NCBI GenBank assembly: GCA_009996615.1
Contig: JAACZU010000005.1
Coordinates: 124,001 to 188,000, forward strand
DNA: 64,000 bases
Direction of reading: 5' to 3'
Source: Rhodanobacteraceae bacterium
GTDB taxonomy: Bacteria; Pseudomonadota; Gammaproteobacteria; Xanthomonadales; Rhodanobacteraceae
This document shows positions 55,411 through 63,769 of the stretch, piece after piece. Below the pieces are notes generated by a model. It was not told the DNA's origin. It saw nothing but the letters and a program-made list of their open reading frames with translations, and did no database searches. The position numbers and the translations under genes were made by a program. Numbering within the stretch: the stretch's first letter is position 1; every line of letters begins with the position of its first letter.

Positions 55411-56028
55411 TCAGGACAAGCGCTCGCGCAGCGCCGCCAGCAGCGTACGCGCGGCGTCCTGCGAGGCGGCGTCGGAACCGCCCTCGACGTTGACCGTGCT
55501 CTTGTCGGCGCCGTCCGCGCTGACGCGCACGGTCAGCTGCACCTTGGCCGTGGTCTTGCCGCCGGCGCGGCCGAGCGTGATCGCGCGCTTGAACCAGCCC
55601 GCTTCGCTCGCCGCCTGACCGGTGGTCTCGACGGTGTAGGCGTGCGCCGCCTCGTCGCGCCCCAAGATTGTCGCCGCGCCGGAGCGCTCGAGCGCAAGGC
55701 CGACGCGCGTCCAGGTGCTGTCGACGGTATCGGCGACCTGCAAGCCCGCGCCGGCGAGCGCGACGCCCGGTGCCGGCGGCGGCAGCGCGGACGGGGTGGC
55801 GTCGGCTGGCGCCGTGCCGGCCGTCGCGGCCGGGGCGGTCGTCGCACCAACCGCCGGGATCGTCAGCGCGGCGCTGCTGTTCGGCATGGTCAGGTCCGGC
55901 GGTACCTCGAGCGGGCGCTCCTGGACCGACTTGAGGTATCCGGTGTCCTGGCGCTTGTGCAACAGCGAACCGCAGCCGGCCAGCAACGAAGCGGTCACGG
56001 CCAGCAACGCGAAGATAGTGCGTTTCAC
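55411..56028 (-). CDS. bamC: Outer-membrane assembly factor BamC
   Basis: A lipoprotein subunit of the beta-barrel assembly machine, 205 residues and therefore shorter than the 344 of E. coli. The signal MKRTIFALLAVTASLLAGC has lipobox LLAGC (Cys19). An unstructured N-terminal part with Pro-Ala repeats contains the BamC-like segment YLKSVQERPLEVPPDLTMP. One helix-grip domain (about 95-200) shows DSTWTRVGLALERSGAATILGRDEA and VTVRV-type strands. The second helix-grip domain of E. coli BamC appears to be absent. It follows dapA, as in enterobacteria. Confidence 0.85.
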   Translation of the reverse strand: MKRTIFALLAVTASLLAGCGSLLHKRQDTGYLKSVQERPLEVPPDLTMPNSSAALTIPAVGATTAPAATAGTAPADATPSALPPPAPGVALAGAGLQVADTVDSTWTRVGLALERSGAATILGRDEAAHAYTVETTGQAASEAGWFKRAITLGRAGGKTTAKVQLTVRVSADGADKSTVNVEGGSDAASQDAARTLLAALRERLS

Positions 56029-56061
56029 AGATCCATCCCGTTCTTCAATGAATGAACTAGT

Positions 56062-56955
56062 CTAACCGACCGCAGGCAGCGTCTCGACCAGCTCGAGCCG
56101 ACTCAACACCTCGATCCCCGCCGCGTGGTGCGCCGCACTCAGCGGCAGCAGCGGCAGGCGCAGGTGCGCCTCGCCGAAGCCGAGTTGCGCCAGGCACCAC
56201 TTGAGCGGGATCGGGTTCGGCTCGGCGCCGAGCAGGTCGTACAGCGCGCGCAGGCGCTGGTCGATCGCCTCGGCATCGACGCTGGCCGGCGCCGCGCACA
56301 GGCGCGCGAACAGGCGCGGCGCGACGTTGGCGGCGACCGAGATCACGCCGTCGGCGCCGGCGCGCAGCGCGCGCAGCGCGGTCGGGTCGTCGCCGGAGTA
56401 GATGCGGAACTCCGCCGTCTCCAGCGCGAGCAGCGCGAGCATGCGCTCGGCGTCGGCCACCGCTTCCTTGATGCCGACAATGTTGCCGTGCCGCGCCAGC
56501 CGCGCGACCGTCTCCGGCAGCAGGTCGCAGGCGGTGCGCGTGGGCACGTTGTACAGCACGACCGGCAGGCCGCCGTGCTCGGCGACCTCGCAGTAGTGCC
56601 GGTACATGCCTTCCTGGGTCGGCCGCACGTACGGCGGCGCGACGACCAGCGCGTAACCGACGCCGGCATCGCGCGCGCGGCGCGTCTGCGCGATCGTCCG
56701 GCGCGTGCCGGACTGGCCCGTGCCGGCCAGCAGCGGCACGCGGCCGCCGACGCGTGCGACCGCGAACTCAAGCAACGCCATGTATTCGGCCTCGTCGAGC
56801 GCGGCCGCCTCGCCGGTCGAGCCGGCGATCGCCAGCGCGTGCGTGCCGCCGGCCAGCTGGTAGTCGATCAGGCGGCCGCAGGCGTCGAGGTCGAGCGCGT
56901 CGTCGACCGCGCGCAACGGCGTGGCGAGGGCACAGATGCTGCCGGAAAGGGCCAA
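56062..56955 (-). CDS. dapA: 4-hydroxy-tetrahydrodipicolinate synthase
   Basis: Condenses aspartate semialdehyde with pyruvate on the way to lysine and diaminopimelate. It has 297 residues and a TIM barrel. The Schiff-base Lys163 is in NIVGIKEAVAD and the proton-relay Tyr135 is in VVLYNVPTRT, as in the E. coli enzyme. The substrate loop reads AGSTGEAAAL where most DapA have GTTGES, a mild deviation near the active site. It is divergent from gcvR and followed by bamC, the E. coli order. Confidence 0.94.
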   Translation of the reverse strand: MALSGSICALATPLRAVDDALDLDACGRLIDYQLAGGTHALAIAGSTGEAAALDEAEYMALLEFAVARVGGRVPLLAGTGQSGTRRTIAQTRRARDAGVGYALVVAPPYVRPTQEGMYRHYCEVAEHGGLPVVLYNVPTRTACDLLPETVARLARHGNIVGIKEAVADAERMLALLALETAEFRIYSGDDPTALRALRAGADGVISVAANVAPRLFARLCAAPASVDAEAIDQRLRALYDLLGAEPNPIPLKWCLAQLGFGEAHLRLPLLPLSAAHHAAGIEVLSRLELVETLPAVG

Positions 56956-57113
56956 GGCGTCGGCTCGTGCGAAAGAAGGCGCTGGATGGTAGCGAGGAAG
57001 CTCCGCGCGCGTCCATCGGCCGTTGGCGGCCGTTCATGAACCTTGCGACCCCCGAAGCGCGCCAGTATTCTCGAAGCCATACGCACCGACTCCCGGTGCC
57101 CGCCTCCGCAGGA

Positions 57114-57710
57114 ATGCGACGCATCGTGAAGCAGGCAGGAAAGCAGGGTTCGGCCGACACCGCGCCGCGTCCCGCGTCGAACGAGAACTATCTGCTGATC
57201 AGCGCCTTCGGCGCGCCGGCGAATTCGCCCTTGGTGGCGATCAGCAAGCGCATCTCCGAATGCGGCTGCAACCTGGCCGAGGCGCGCGTGGCCACGCTCG
57301 GCAACGAGCTCAGCGTGCTGGCGCTGGCGCAGGGCGCATGGGACGCGATCGCCAAGCTCGAGAACGCGCTCGGCCGGCTGGACCGCGACGGAGAGCTGCG
57401 CCTGACGCATTTCCGCACCGGCGCGCGCCAGCCGCAATCGAACCTGCTGCCGTACGTGGTCGAGGTGATCGCGGCGGACAAGCCCGGCGTGCTGTTCCAG
57501 CTCGCCGAGTTCTTCGCCGAACAGGGCATCACGATCGAGCAGCTGCACTCGACGCGCTACCGCGCGATGCAGACCGGCGCGGACATGTTCTCCGCGCAGA
57601 TCACGATCGGCATCCCGAACACGACCCACATCGCCGCGCTGCGCGACGACTTCCTCGAGTTCTGCGACGGGCTCAACCTCGACGCGATCATGGATCCGAT
57701 GAAGTTCTGA
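57114..57710 (+). CDS. gcvR: Glycine cleavage system regulator GcvR
   Basis: A 198-residue protein with two ACT domains (about 25-98: NYLLISAFGAPANSPLVAISKRISECGCNLAEARVATLGNELSVLALAQG, and about 112-190: VVEVIAADKPGVLFQLAEFFAEQGITIEQLHSTRYR). In E. coli GcvR binds GcvA and represses the gcv operon when glycine is low. It is co-directional with bcp, 5 bp apart. ATG 57114 was chosen; GTG 57126 is an alternative. Confidence 0.9.
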   Translation: MRRIVKQAGKQGSADTAPRPASNENYLLISAFGAPANSPLVAISKRISECGCNLAEARVATLGNELSVLALAQGAWDAIAKLENALGRLDRDGELRLTHFRTGARQPQSNLLPYVVEVIAADKPGVLFQLAEFFAEQGITIEQLHSTRYRAMQTGADMFSAQITIGIPNTTHIAALRDDFLEFCDGLNLDAIMDPMKF

Positions 57711-57715
57711 CGACG

Positions 57716-58177
57716 ATGCTCGAGATCGGCCAGACGGTTCCCCCGCTCACCGGCGTCCTGCAGGACGGCGGCTCGCTCGCGCTGGCGGACCTGCGCGGCC
57801 ATCCGGTCGTCGTCTACTTCTATCCGAAGGACCACACGCCCGGCTGCACGCGCGAGGCGCAGGACTTCCGCGACCTGTACCCGCAGTTCCGCCAGCGCGG
57901 CTGCGAGATCGTCGGCGTCTCGCGCGATTCGGCCGCCTCGCACGGCAAGTTCCGCGACAAGCATGCGCTGCCGTTCCCGCTCGTCGCCGACACGGACGAG
58001 ACCTGGTGCAACGCGTTCGGCGTGCTCGGCGAGAAGACGCTGTACGGGCGCCGCTTCGTAGGCGTCATCCGCAGCACGTTCCTGCTCGACGCCGACGGCG
58101 TGCTGGTCGCCGCCTGGCGCGGCGTCAAGGTACCCGGCCACGCCGCCGCGGTGCTGGAACGGCTCCCGCCGGCGTGA
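57716..58177 (+). CDS. bcp: Thioredoxin-dependent peroxiredoxin, Bcp/PrxQ type
   Basis: Reduces hydroperoxides. It has 153 residues, with the thioredoxin fold and peroxidatic Cys44 in PKDHTPGCTREAQDF, plus the catalytic Arg in VIRSTFLLD. The usual Bcp resolving Cys five residues after the peroxidatic one is replaced (TPGCTREAQ has Gln at that position), so a 1-Cys mechanism or the use of Cys63 or Cys98 is implied. It is translated with gcvR. The start ATG has no strong site because it overlaps the coupling region. Confidence 0.94.
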   Translation: MLEIGQTVPPLTGVLQDGGSLALADLRGHPVVVYFYPKDHTPGCTREAQDFRDLYPQFRQRGCEIVGVSRDSAASHGKFRDKHALPFPLVADTDETWCNAFGVLGEKTLYGRRFVGVIRSTFLLDADGVLVAAWRGVKVPGHAAAVLERLPPA

Positions 58178-58259
58178 CGGCGGCCCCTTCCCTGCTCCTT
58201 CCGTCCGGCCGCGCCGGACCTCCGCGCGGCGCCCCTCCCCTCCTTCTTCGAGAGTCCCC

Positions 58260-59660
58260 ATGACCCGAGGCAAGCGCATCTACGTGCTCGACACGAACGT
58301 GCTGATGCACGACCCGACCGCGTTGTTCCGCTTCGAGGAACACGACGTGTTCATCCCGATGACCGTGCTGGAGGAACTGGACGCGGCCAAGAAGGGCACC
58401 TCGGAGACCTCGCGCAACGCGCGCCAGGTCAGCCGTTTCCTCAACGAGCTGGTCGTCGCCGCGAACGGTCGCGCCATCGAGGACGGCGTCGACCTGCGCC
58501 TGCCGCAGGGCCTGCAGCTCGACCGCCGCCTGCGCCGCGCCGGCCGCCTGTACTTCCAGACCAGCCTGCAGCCGGCGCCGGCCAAGGGCGCCGCGCGCAC
58601 GTTGCCGGACAACCTGATCCTCGCCGCGGTCGTCAGCCTGCGCGAGCGCCGCCCGAAGGAGGCGGTGGTGCTGGTGTCCAAGGACATCAACCTGCGCATC
58701 AAGGCCAAGATCCACGGCATCACCGCCGAGGACTACGAGAACGACCGCGCGCTGGACGATTTCAACCTGCTCTACACCGGCCTGGCCGAGCTGCCGGCGG
58801 ACTTCTGGGACCGCCACGGCGAGCTGCGCTCGTGGTCCGAGCGCGGCCGCACCTACTACGAGGTCAAGCGGCGCAAGGGCGAGGACTGGCACCCGAACCA
58901 GAACCTGTACCTGCCCGGTGACGACGAGCTCGACCTGCGCGTGGCGCGCCTGGACGGCAACAAGGCCGTGCTGCAGATCGTCGACGACTACCGCAGCGGC
59001 TCGCACACGGTATGGGGCATCGCCGCGCGCAACCGCGAGCAGAACTTCGCGCTGAACGTGCTGATGGACCCGGAAGTCGACTTCGTGACGCTGATGGGCA
59101 CGGCCGGCACCGGCAAGACCCTGCTCGCGCTCGCCGCGGGCCTGGCGCAGGTGATGGACCAGCAGCGCTACCGCGAGATCATCATGACGCGCGCGACCGT
59201 CTCGGTCGGCGAGGACATCGGCTTCCTGCCCGGCACCGAGGAGGAGAAGATGACGCCGTGGATGGGTGCGCTGACCGACAACCTCGAGGTGCTGACCAAC
59301 CCGCAGGAAGGCGGCGCCTGGGGCCGCGCCGCGACCAACGACCTGCTCGCCTCGCGCATCAAGATCCGCGCGATGAACTTCATGCGCGGGCGCACCTTCC
59401 TCAACCGCTACGTCATCATCGACGAGGCGCAGAACCTGACGCCCAAGCAGATGAAGACGCTGCTCACGCGCGCCGGCCCCGGCAGCAAGATGGTGTGCCT
59501 GGGCAACGTCGAGCAGATCGACACGCCATACCTGACCGAGACGACCTCGGGCCTGACCTACGCGGTCGACCGCTTCAAGGACTGGCAGCACGCCGCGCAT
59601 CTGACGCTGCGCCGCGGCGAGCGCTCGCGGCTGGCCGACTACGCCTCGGACGTGCTGTAG
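58260..59660 (+). CDS. PIN-domain PhoH-family ATPase (PhoH2)
   Basis: A 466-residue fusion. The N-terminal PIN ribonuclease domain (about 5-160) has acidic residues in YVLDTNVLMHDP, VLEELDAAKKG and VVLVSKDINLR. The C-terminal PhoH domain (about 235-455) has Walker A GTAGTGKTLLALAA, Walker B YVIIDEAQNLTP and sensor motif RAGPGSKMVCLGNVEQID. Such PhoH2 proteins couple an RNA helicase to a PIN nuclease. It is co-directional with bcp but after an 82-bp gap. Confidence 0.95.
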   Translation: MTRGKRIYVLDTNVLMHDPTALFRFEEHDVFIPMTVLEELDAAKKGTSETSRNARQVSRFLNELVVAANGRAIEDGVDLRLPQGLQLDRRLRRAGRLYFQTSLQPAPAKGAARTLPDNLILAAVVSLRERRPKEAVVLVSKDINLRIKAKIHGITAEDYENDRALDDFNLLYTGLAELPADFWDRHGELRSWSERGRTYYEVKRRKGEDWHPNQNLYLPGDDELDLRVARLDGNKAVLQIVDDYRSGSHTVWGIAARNREQNFALNVLMDPEVDFVTLMGTAGTGKTLLALAAGLAQVMDQQRYREIIMTRATVSVGEDIGFLPGTEEEKMTPWMGALTDNLEVLTNPQEGGAWGRAATNDLLASRIKIRAMNFMRGRTFLNRYVIIDEAQNLTPKQMKTLLTRAGPGSKMVCLGNVEQIDTPYLTETTSGLTYAVDRFKDWQHAAHLTLRRGERSRLADYASDVL

Positions 59661-59787
59661 CCGCGGCCCCGACGAATCGGCAGGCCGCCCGCGGCCGGCC
59701 TCCGCCGGCCCGGATTCCGCCATTAACCTGCCTGCAACACCGCGTTAACTGCACGCTCACTGGCGCCGGCTAACCTGCCCGGGCCCT

Positions 59788-59852
59788 GGCCATCCACCCT
59801 GTCATCGGATGGCCGCGGCCCGGTCCACCGTCCTGGCTCGCGGGACGGTGGA
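59788..59852 (+). promoter_or_regulatory. Two adjacent hairpins before the 72-residue ORF
   Basis: GGCCATCC...GGATGGCC (59788-59815) is followed by a stem GTCCACCGTCC/GGGACGGTGGAC (59822-59852). Neither is followed by a T-run. They precede the start by 43 nt and may form the mRNA leader. Confidence 0.5.
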
Positions 59853-59894
59853 CATGACGCCAGAGGTTCACCCCTTCCCTGAGGAGAGAGCGAC

Positions 59895-60113
59895 ATGCAG
59901 GCACAACGTCATTGCGAAGTGAACGTGCTCGGCTACCGCATCGAGCGCGTGCGCAGGTTCGACCAGCACGGCTACATCGCTGCGCAGTGGTACGAAGTCA
60001 TGGGGCCCGAATCCGACCACCTGCTGGGCAGCTTCGCCCAGCGTGCCGAGGCCGAGCGCGAGATCATCGCGCGCGAACTCGCCGCGCTGCCGCGCGCCGG
60101 CGCGGCCTATTGA
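59895..60113 (+). CDS. Small conserved-looking protein of unknown function
   Basis: A 72-residue cytoplasmic protein, MQAQRHCEVNVLGYRIERVRRFDQHGYIAAQWYEVMGPESDHLLGSFAQRAEAEREIIARELAALPRAGAAY. There is no signal or membrane segment; one beta hairpin and a C-terminal helix are likely. A very good ribosome-binding site (GAGGAGAGAG) 8 nt upstream and a sharp codon bias support translation. The family is not recognised. Confidence 0.7.
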   Translation: MQAQRHCEVNVLGYRIERVRRFDQHGYIAAQWYEVMGPESDHLLGSFAQRAEAEREIIARELAALPRAGAAY

Positions 60114-60172
60114 TTGCGACCGCGCCTGGCTTCACCAACAATCGACGTCCCTTCTCGCCCCGGACCGAGCCG

Positions 60173-60523
60173 ATGGATGACGTCGTGATCCTGCACAACC
60201 CGCGCTGCTCGAAGTCGCGCGAAACCCTGGCCCTGCTCGAGGCGCGCGGCATCGCGCCGCGCGTCGTCGAGTACCTCGCCACGCCGCCATCGGTCGAGGA
60301 GCTCGGACGCATCCTTGACCGCCTCGGCCTCGAACCGCGCGCGCTGATGCGCCGCGACGAACCCGAATACGCCGAACTCGGCGTCGCCGATCCGGCCAGG
60401 AGCCGCGACGAACTGATCGCGGCGATGCACGCGCATCCGCGCCTGATCCAGCGCCCGATCGTGCTCGCCAACGGCAAGGCCGCGCTCGGGCGGCCACCGG
60501 AGAACGTGCTGGCGATTTTGTAG
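60173..60523 (+). CDS. ArsC/YfgD-family glutaredoxin-dependent reductase
   Basis: A 116-residue thioredoxin-fold protein with the active-site Cys12 in HNPRCSKSRETLALL and the LIQRPIVLANGKAALGRPPENVL segment with conserved Arg residues. ArsC reduces arsenate with glutaredoxin; the YfgD branch, to which this short form belongs, has unproven activity. No ars operon is near. The start at 60173 is by homology; a longer open frame overlaps the 72-residue gene. Confidence 0.9.
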   Translation: MDDVVILHNPRCSKSRETLALLEARGIAPRVVEYLATPPSVEELGRILDRLGLEPRALMRRDEPEYAELGVADPARSRDELIAAMHAHPRLIQRPIVLANGKAALGRPPENVLAIL

Positions 60524-60598
60524 GAGCGCCGCAGGCGCGGCCGGGATTGCACGCATCGTTGCGCGACAGGGGTCGCGGCTACGCCGCTCCTGCAACGG
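60521..60598. repeat. REP-type inverted pair
   Basis: GTAGGAGCGCCGCAGGCGCGGCC is paired with GGTCGCGGCTACGCCGCTCCTGCAA, convergent between the ArsC-like and omega-amidase genes; it is related to the unit at 47.3 kb. Confidence 0.65.
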
Positions 60599-60608
60599 CT
60601 GCGCCGCT

Positions 60609-61415
60609 CTACGCGAGCGTGAAGTCGTCCGCGTCCATCCACGCCGGGAAACGCTCGCGGTGCGCGGCGAGCGCGGCCGGATCGAGTGTGACCGTGACGA
60701 CCTGCTCCTGCGCGCCGAGGTCGACCAGCGGCTGGCCGAGGAAGTCGAGCGCGCCGCTGTCGCCGGCGTAGTGCAGTTCGTTGCCGTCGACGCCGACGCG
60801 GTTGACGCCGACCACGTAGCTGAGGTTCTCGATCGCGCGCGCACGCAGCAGCGTGCGCCAGGCGTGCCGGCGCGCGGCCGGCCAGTTCGCGACGACAACG
60901 AGCAGGTCGTAGTCGAAGCGGTTCGCGTCGCGGTCGTAGCGGTTGCGCAGCCAGACCGGGAAGCGCAGGTCGTAGCAGACCTCGGCGCGGATGCGCCAGC
61001 CGTTCAGCTCGACGATCAGCCGCTCGCTGCCGGCGGCGTAGCGCTCGTGCTCCTTCGCCATGCGGAACAGGTGGCGCTTGTCGTACTGCGCGTGGCTGCC
61101 GTCCGGGCGCATCCAGAGCAGGCGGTTCACGCAGCACTCGCCGTCGCGCACGACGAGGCTGCCGGTGACGGTCGTGCCGGTTTCCTGCGCGAGCGCGCGC
61201 AGCCAGCGCAGGCCCTCGCCGTCCATCGGCTCGGCATTGCCGAGCGTGTCGTTGGTGAAGCCGGACAGGAACGTCTCCGGCAGCACCACCAGGTCGCTGC
61301 GCGCGGCGACGCCGCGCACGAACTCGCCGTAGTAGGCGCGGTTGGCAGCCGCGTCGTGCCAGCGCGTGGCGCCCTGCACCAGCGAGATGCGCAGCGGCTG
61401 CATCGTCGCGGCCAT
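60609..61415 (-). CDS. Omega-amidase (nitrilase superfamily, YafV/MtnU type)
   Basis: A 268-residue C-N hydrolase with the catalytic triad Glu in LPETF (about 48), Lys in YDKRHLF (about 112) and Cys in EVCYDLRFPVWLRN (about 145). The motifs HLFRMAKEHERYAAG and VGVNRVG fit the YafV omega-amidases, which hydrolyse 2-oxosuccinamate and 2-oxoglutaramate. It overlaps or abuts the aminotransferase gene upstream (1 bp apart), which supports a joint role in the transamidation route of methionine salvage. Alternative: an uncharacterised carbon-nitrogen hydrolase. Confidence 0.88.
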   Translation of the reverse strand: MAATMQPLRISLVQGATRWHDAAANRAYYGEFVRGVAARSDLVVLPETFLSGFTNDTLGNAEPMDGEGLRWLRALAQETGTTVTGSLVVRDGECCVNRLLWMRPDGSHAQYDKRHLFRMAKEHERYAAGSERLIVELNGWRIRAEVCYDLRFPVWLRNRYDRDANRFDYDLLVVVANWPAARRHAWRTLLRARAIENLSYVVGVNRVGVDGNELHYAGDSGALDFLGQPLVDLGAQEQVVTVTLDPAALAAHRERFPAWMDADDFTLA

Positions 61416-61416
61416 C

Positions 61417-62565
61417 TCAGAGCACCTTCAGGCGCGAGGCCGCGTGCTGCAGCGTCGCGTCGGACTTGGCGAAGCAGAAGCGGATCAGGCGCTGCCCCGG
61501 CGGCGGCGACTCGTAGAACGCCGACAGCGGGATCGCCGCGACGCCGCCCTCGCGCGCCAGCCACTCGCAGAACGCGAGGTCGTCGACGTCGCTGAGCGCG
61601 GAATAGTCGGCGACCTGGAAGTACGCGCCGCCGACCGGCAGCAGCTTGAATTTCGAACCTTCGAGCAGCGTGCGGAAATGGTCGCGCTTGGCCTGGTAGA
61701 ACGCGGGCAGGTCGAGGTAATGCTGCGGATCGTGCTCGAGCACGTCGGCCAGCGCCCACTGCGCCGGCGTGAACGTGCAGAAGGTCAGGTACTGGTGCAC
61801 CTTGCGGAACTCGTCCGACAGCGCGCGCGGCGCGATGCAGTAACCGACCTTCCAGCCGGTGCAGTGGTAGGTCTTGCCGAACGAGCTGACCACGAAGCTG
61901 CGCGTGGCCAGTTCGGCATGGCGCAGCACGCTCTGGTGTGCGGCGCCGTCGAACACGATGTGCTCGTAGACCTCGTCGGACAGCACGATCAGGTCGTGCG
62001 CGCGCGCCAGTTCGGCCAGCTCGTCGAGGTCGGCCGCGCTGAACACCGAGCCGCACGGGTTGTGCGGCGTGTTGACCAGGATCATGCGCGTCTTCGGCGT
62101 CACCGCGTCGCGGATGCGCTGCCAGTCCGGCGTGAAGCCGACCGGATCGAGCGGCACGTGCACCGCGCGGCCGCCGTTGAGCTCGATCGCCGGATCGTAG
62201 CTGTCGTAGCATGGATCGAGCACGATGACCTCGTCGCCGCTGCGCACGACCGCGGCGATCGCCGCGAACAGCGCCTCGGTCGCGCCGGAGGTCACCGTGA
62301 TCTCGGTGCCCGGATCGACCTTGCGTCCGTACAGCCGCTCGGTCTTGCGCGCGATCTGCTCGCGCAGCGCCGGCACGCCGGGCATCGGCGCGTACTGGTT
62401 CTGGCCTTCGGCCATCGCGCGCACGAGCGCGTTGCGCAGCTCCGGCGGGCCATCGAAGTCCGGGAAGCCCTGGCCGAGGTTGATCGCCCGGTGCTCCGCC
62501 GCGAGCTGGCTCATCACGGAAAAGATCGTGGTGCCGACCTTCGGCAGCTTGCTGTCGATGCGCAT
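61417..62565 (-). CDS. Methionine/KMTB aminotransferase (fold type I)
   Basis: A 382-residue PLP enzyme of the YbdL/MtnE type. The start MRIDSKLPKVGTTIFSVMSQLA is followed by AINLGQGFPDFDGP, NQYAPMPGVPALREQIA, TVTSGATEALFAAIAA, DPCYDSYDPAIELNGG, NTPHNPCGSVFSA, DEVYEHIVFDG and the PLP-binding Lys in SSFGKTYHCTGWKVGY, ending in FCFAKSD. It regenerates methionine from its keto acid using glutamine. The next gene, the omega-amidase, removes the resulting 2-oxoglutaramate. The start at 62565 was chosen by homology. Confidence 0.92.
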   Translation of the reverse strand: MRIDSKLPKVGTTIFSVMSQLAAEHRAINLGQGFPDFDGPPELRNALVRAMAEGQNQYAPMPGVPALREQIARKTERLYGRKVDPGTEITVTSGATEALFAAIAAVVRSGDEVIVLDPCYDSYDPAIELNGGRAVHVPLDPVGFTPDWQRIRDAVTPKTRMILVNTPHNPCGSVFSAADLDELAELARAHDLIVLSDEVYEHIVFDGAAHQSVLRHAELATRSFVVSSFGKTYHCTGWKVGYCIAPRALSDEFRKVHQYLTFCTFTPAQWALADVLEHDPQHYLDLPAFYQAKRDHFRTLLEGSKFKLLPVGGAYFQVADYSALSDVDDLAFCEWLAREGGVAAIPLSAFYESPPPGQRLIRFCFAKSDATLQHAASRLKVL

Positions 62566-62582
62566 GTGGCTCGCTCGTTTGG

Positions 62583-62608
62583 ACGGCCAAATGGCCCTGA
62601 ACGGCCAA
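62583..62608 (-). promoter_or_regulatory. Direct repeat upstream of the aminotransferase gene
   Basis: Two exact TTGGCCGT units (complement of ACGGCCAA, 62583-62590 and 62601-62608) are spaced 18 bp apart around a GGCCAAATGGCC palindrome, 18-43 bp before the start codon. It may be an operator. No known Met regulator consensus was recognised. Confidence 0.4.
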
Positions 62609-62830
62609 TGGTAGCACGCGCGCGACGCGCGCCCTGCCGGCCCGGCACCGGTGGCGTACGGCGCCGGCGACGACGCGGACCGAGAACCAGCGCACGCTTC
62701 GCCCGCCGACGCCGGCGTATCGTGCCCGCCGCAAGACCCATGCATGATCCGCCCGTGGACGTAGCCGGAGAGGGCCGGCGAGCGCCGTGGACGGTCTGGC
62801 CTGTCTTCGACGACTCCGGGGAGGGAGAGG

Positions 62831-63682
62831 ATGAGGACGCTGGTACTCGCCGCAGCGCTGACGGCGCTGCCTGGTTGTGCGCACGTCGCTGCCGGCGGAG
62901 CGTCCCCGGTGCACGCGGTCGCCGCGCTGCCCGCTGCGCCCACGCCGGAGCGGCACGACTTCAGCGCCACGCTGGCCGAGGGCCAGCCGGTGGCGATCGA
63001 CAATCCGTACGGCGACGTGCGCCTGCGCTTCGGCGGCTACGCGCACGCGGTCGAGCTCCACGTCGTTCTGCAACAGCCGGTAACGGCGGCCCCGATCACG
63101 CTGGCGCCCGTCCACGACGCGGCCCACTTCCGGTTCGCCCCGCGCCTTCCGGCCGGCGCGACCGTCGCCGCGGGGCAGCGCGTCGACGTGGTCGCGTTCA
63201 TTCCGGTCGGCCATGCGGTCAGCGTGCGCACCGAGCAGGGCCTGATCGAGAGCCATGGCGTGCGCGGCGACATCGACCTGCGCAGCGTCTCCGGCGCCAT
63301 CGCGATCCGCGGCACGCAAGGCCGCGTGCAGGCGCAGACCGGCGCCGGTGCGATCGAGGCGTCGTTCGCCACGGCGCCGCAGGGCTCACAGCAGCGCCTG
63401 GCGACCAGCACCGGCAACATCGTGCTGGCCATCGACGACCACCTAGACGCCACGCTCGACCTGGCCACCTCCGGCGTGTTCGCCACCGAGTTTTCGCTCG
63501 AGGTGGAACGCCTCGCCGGGCAGGAGCCGAACAAGCGCGCGCGCGCCGTCGTCGGCGAGGACCGCGCGCGCATCACGCTGGAGAGCCGGCGCGGCGAGAT
63601 CCGCCTGCTGCGCCGCAGTGCATTCATCCCGCTGGGCGGCAAGCCGGCGGAGCAGGAGTACGAGGACAACGACAGCGACTGA
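62831..63682 (+). CDS. DUF4097-like lipoprotein
   Basis: A 283-residue exported protein. MRTLVLAAALTALPGC has a lipobox LPGC with Cys16. The rest is a right-handed beta-helix-like adhesin region: EGQPVAIDNPYGDVRLRFGGYAHAVELHVVLQQP, then repeated strands GLIESHGVRGDIDLRSVSGAIAIRGTQGRVQAQTGAGAIEASF, in the pattern of DUF4097 putative adhesins. The C terminus is acidic (EYEDNDSD). The start at 62831 has GAGGGAGAGG directly upstream. Function is unknown. Confidence 0.8.
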   Translation: MRTLVLAAALTALPGCAHVAAGGASPVHAVAALPAAPTPERHDFSATLAEGQPVAIDNPYGDVRLRFGGYAHAVELHVVLQQPVTAAPITLAPVHDAAHFRFAPRLPAGATVAAGQRVDVVAFIPVGHAVSVRTEQGLIESHGVRGDIDLRSVSGAIAIRGTQGRVQAQTGAGAIEASFATAPQGSQQRLATSTGNIVLAIDDHLDATLDLATSGVFATEFSLEVERLAGQEPNKRARAVVGEDRARITLESRRGEIRLLRRSAFIPLGGKPAEQEYEDNDSD

Positions 63683-63769
63683 CGCGGCGCCCGCGGGCGC
63701 GGCGTCGAAAGGACGTCGGCAAAAAAGTCCCTTGGCCAGACAGCCAACCTTACTGCTGGAGGATCCCGA

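Noticed and set aside
55190-55618. 142-codon frame through the 55-kb repeat into the end of bamC
   Set aside because: It consists of repeat DNA plus antisense of bamC; the hairpins explain the sequence better.
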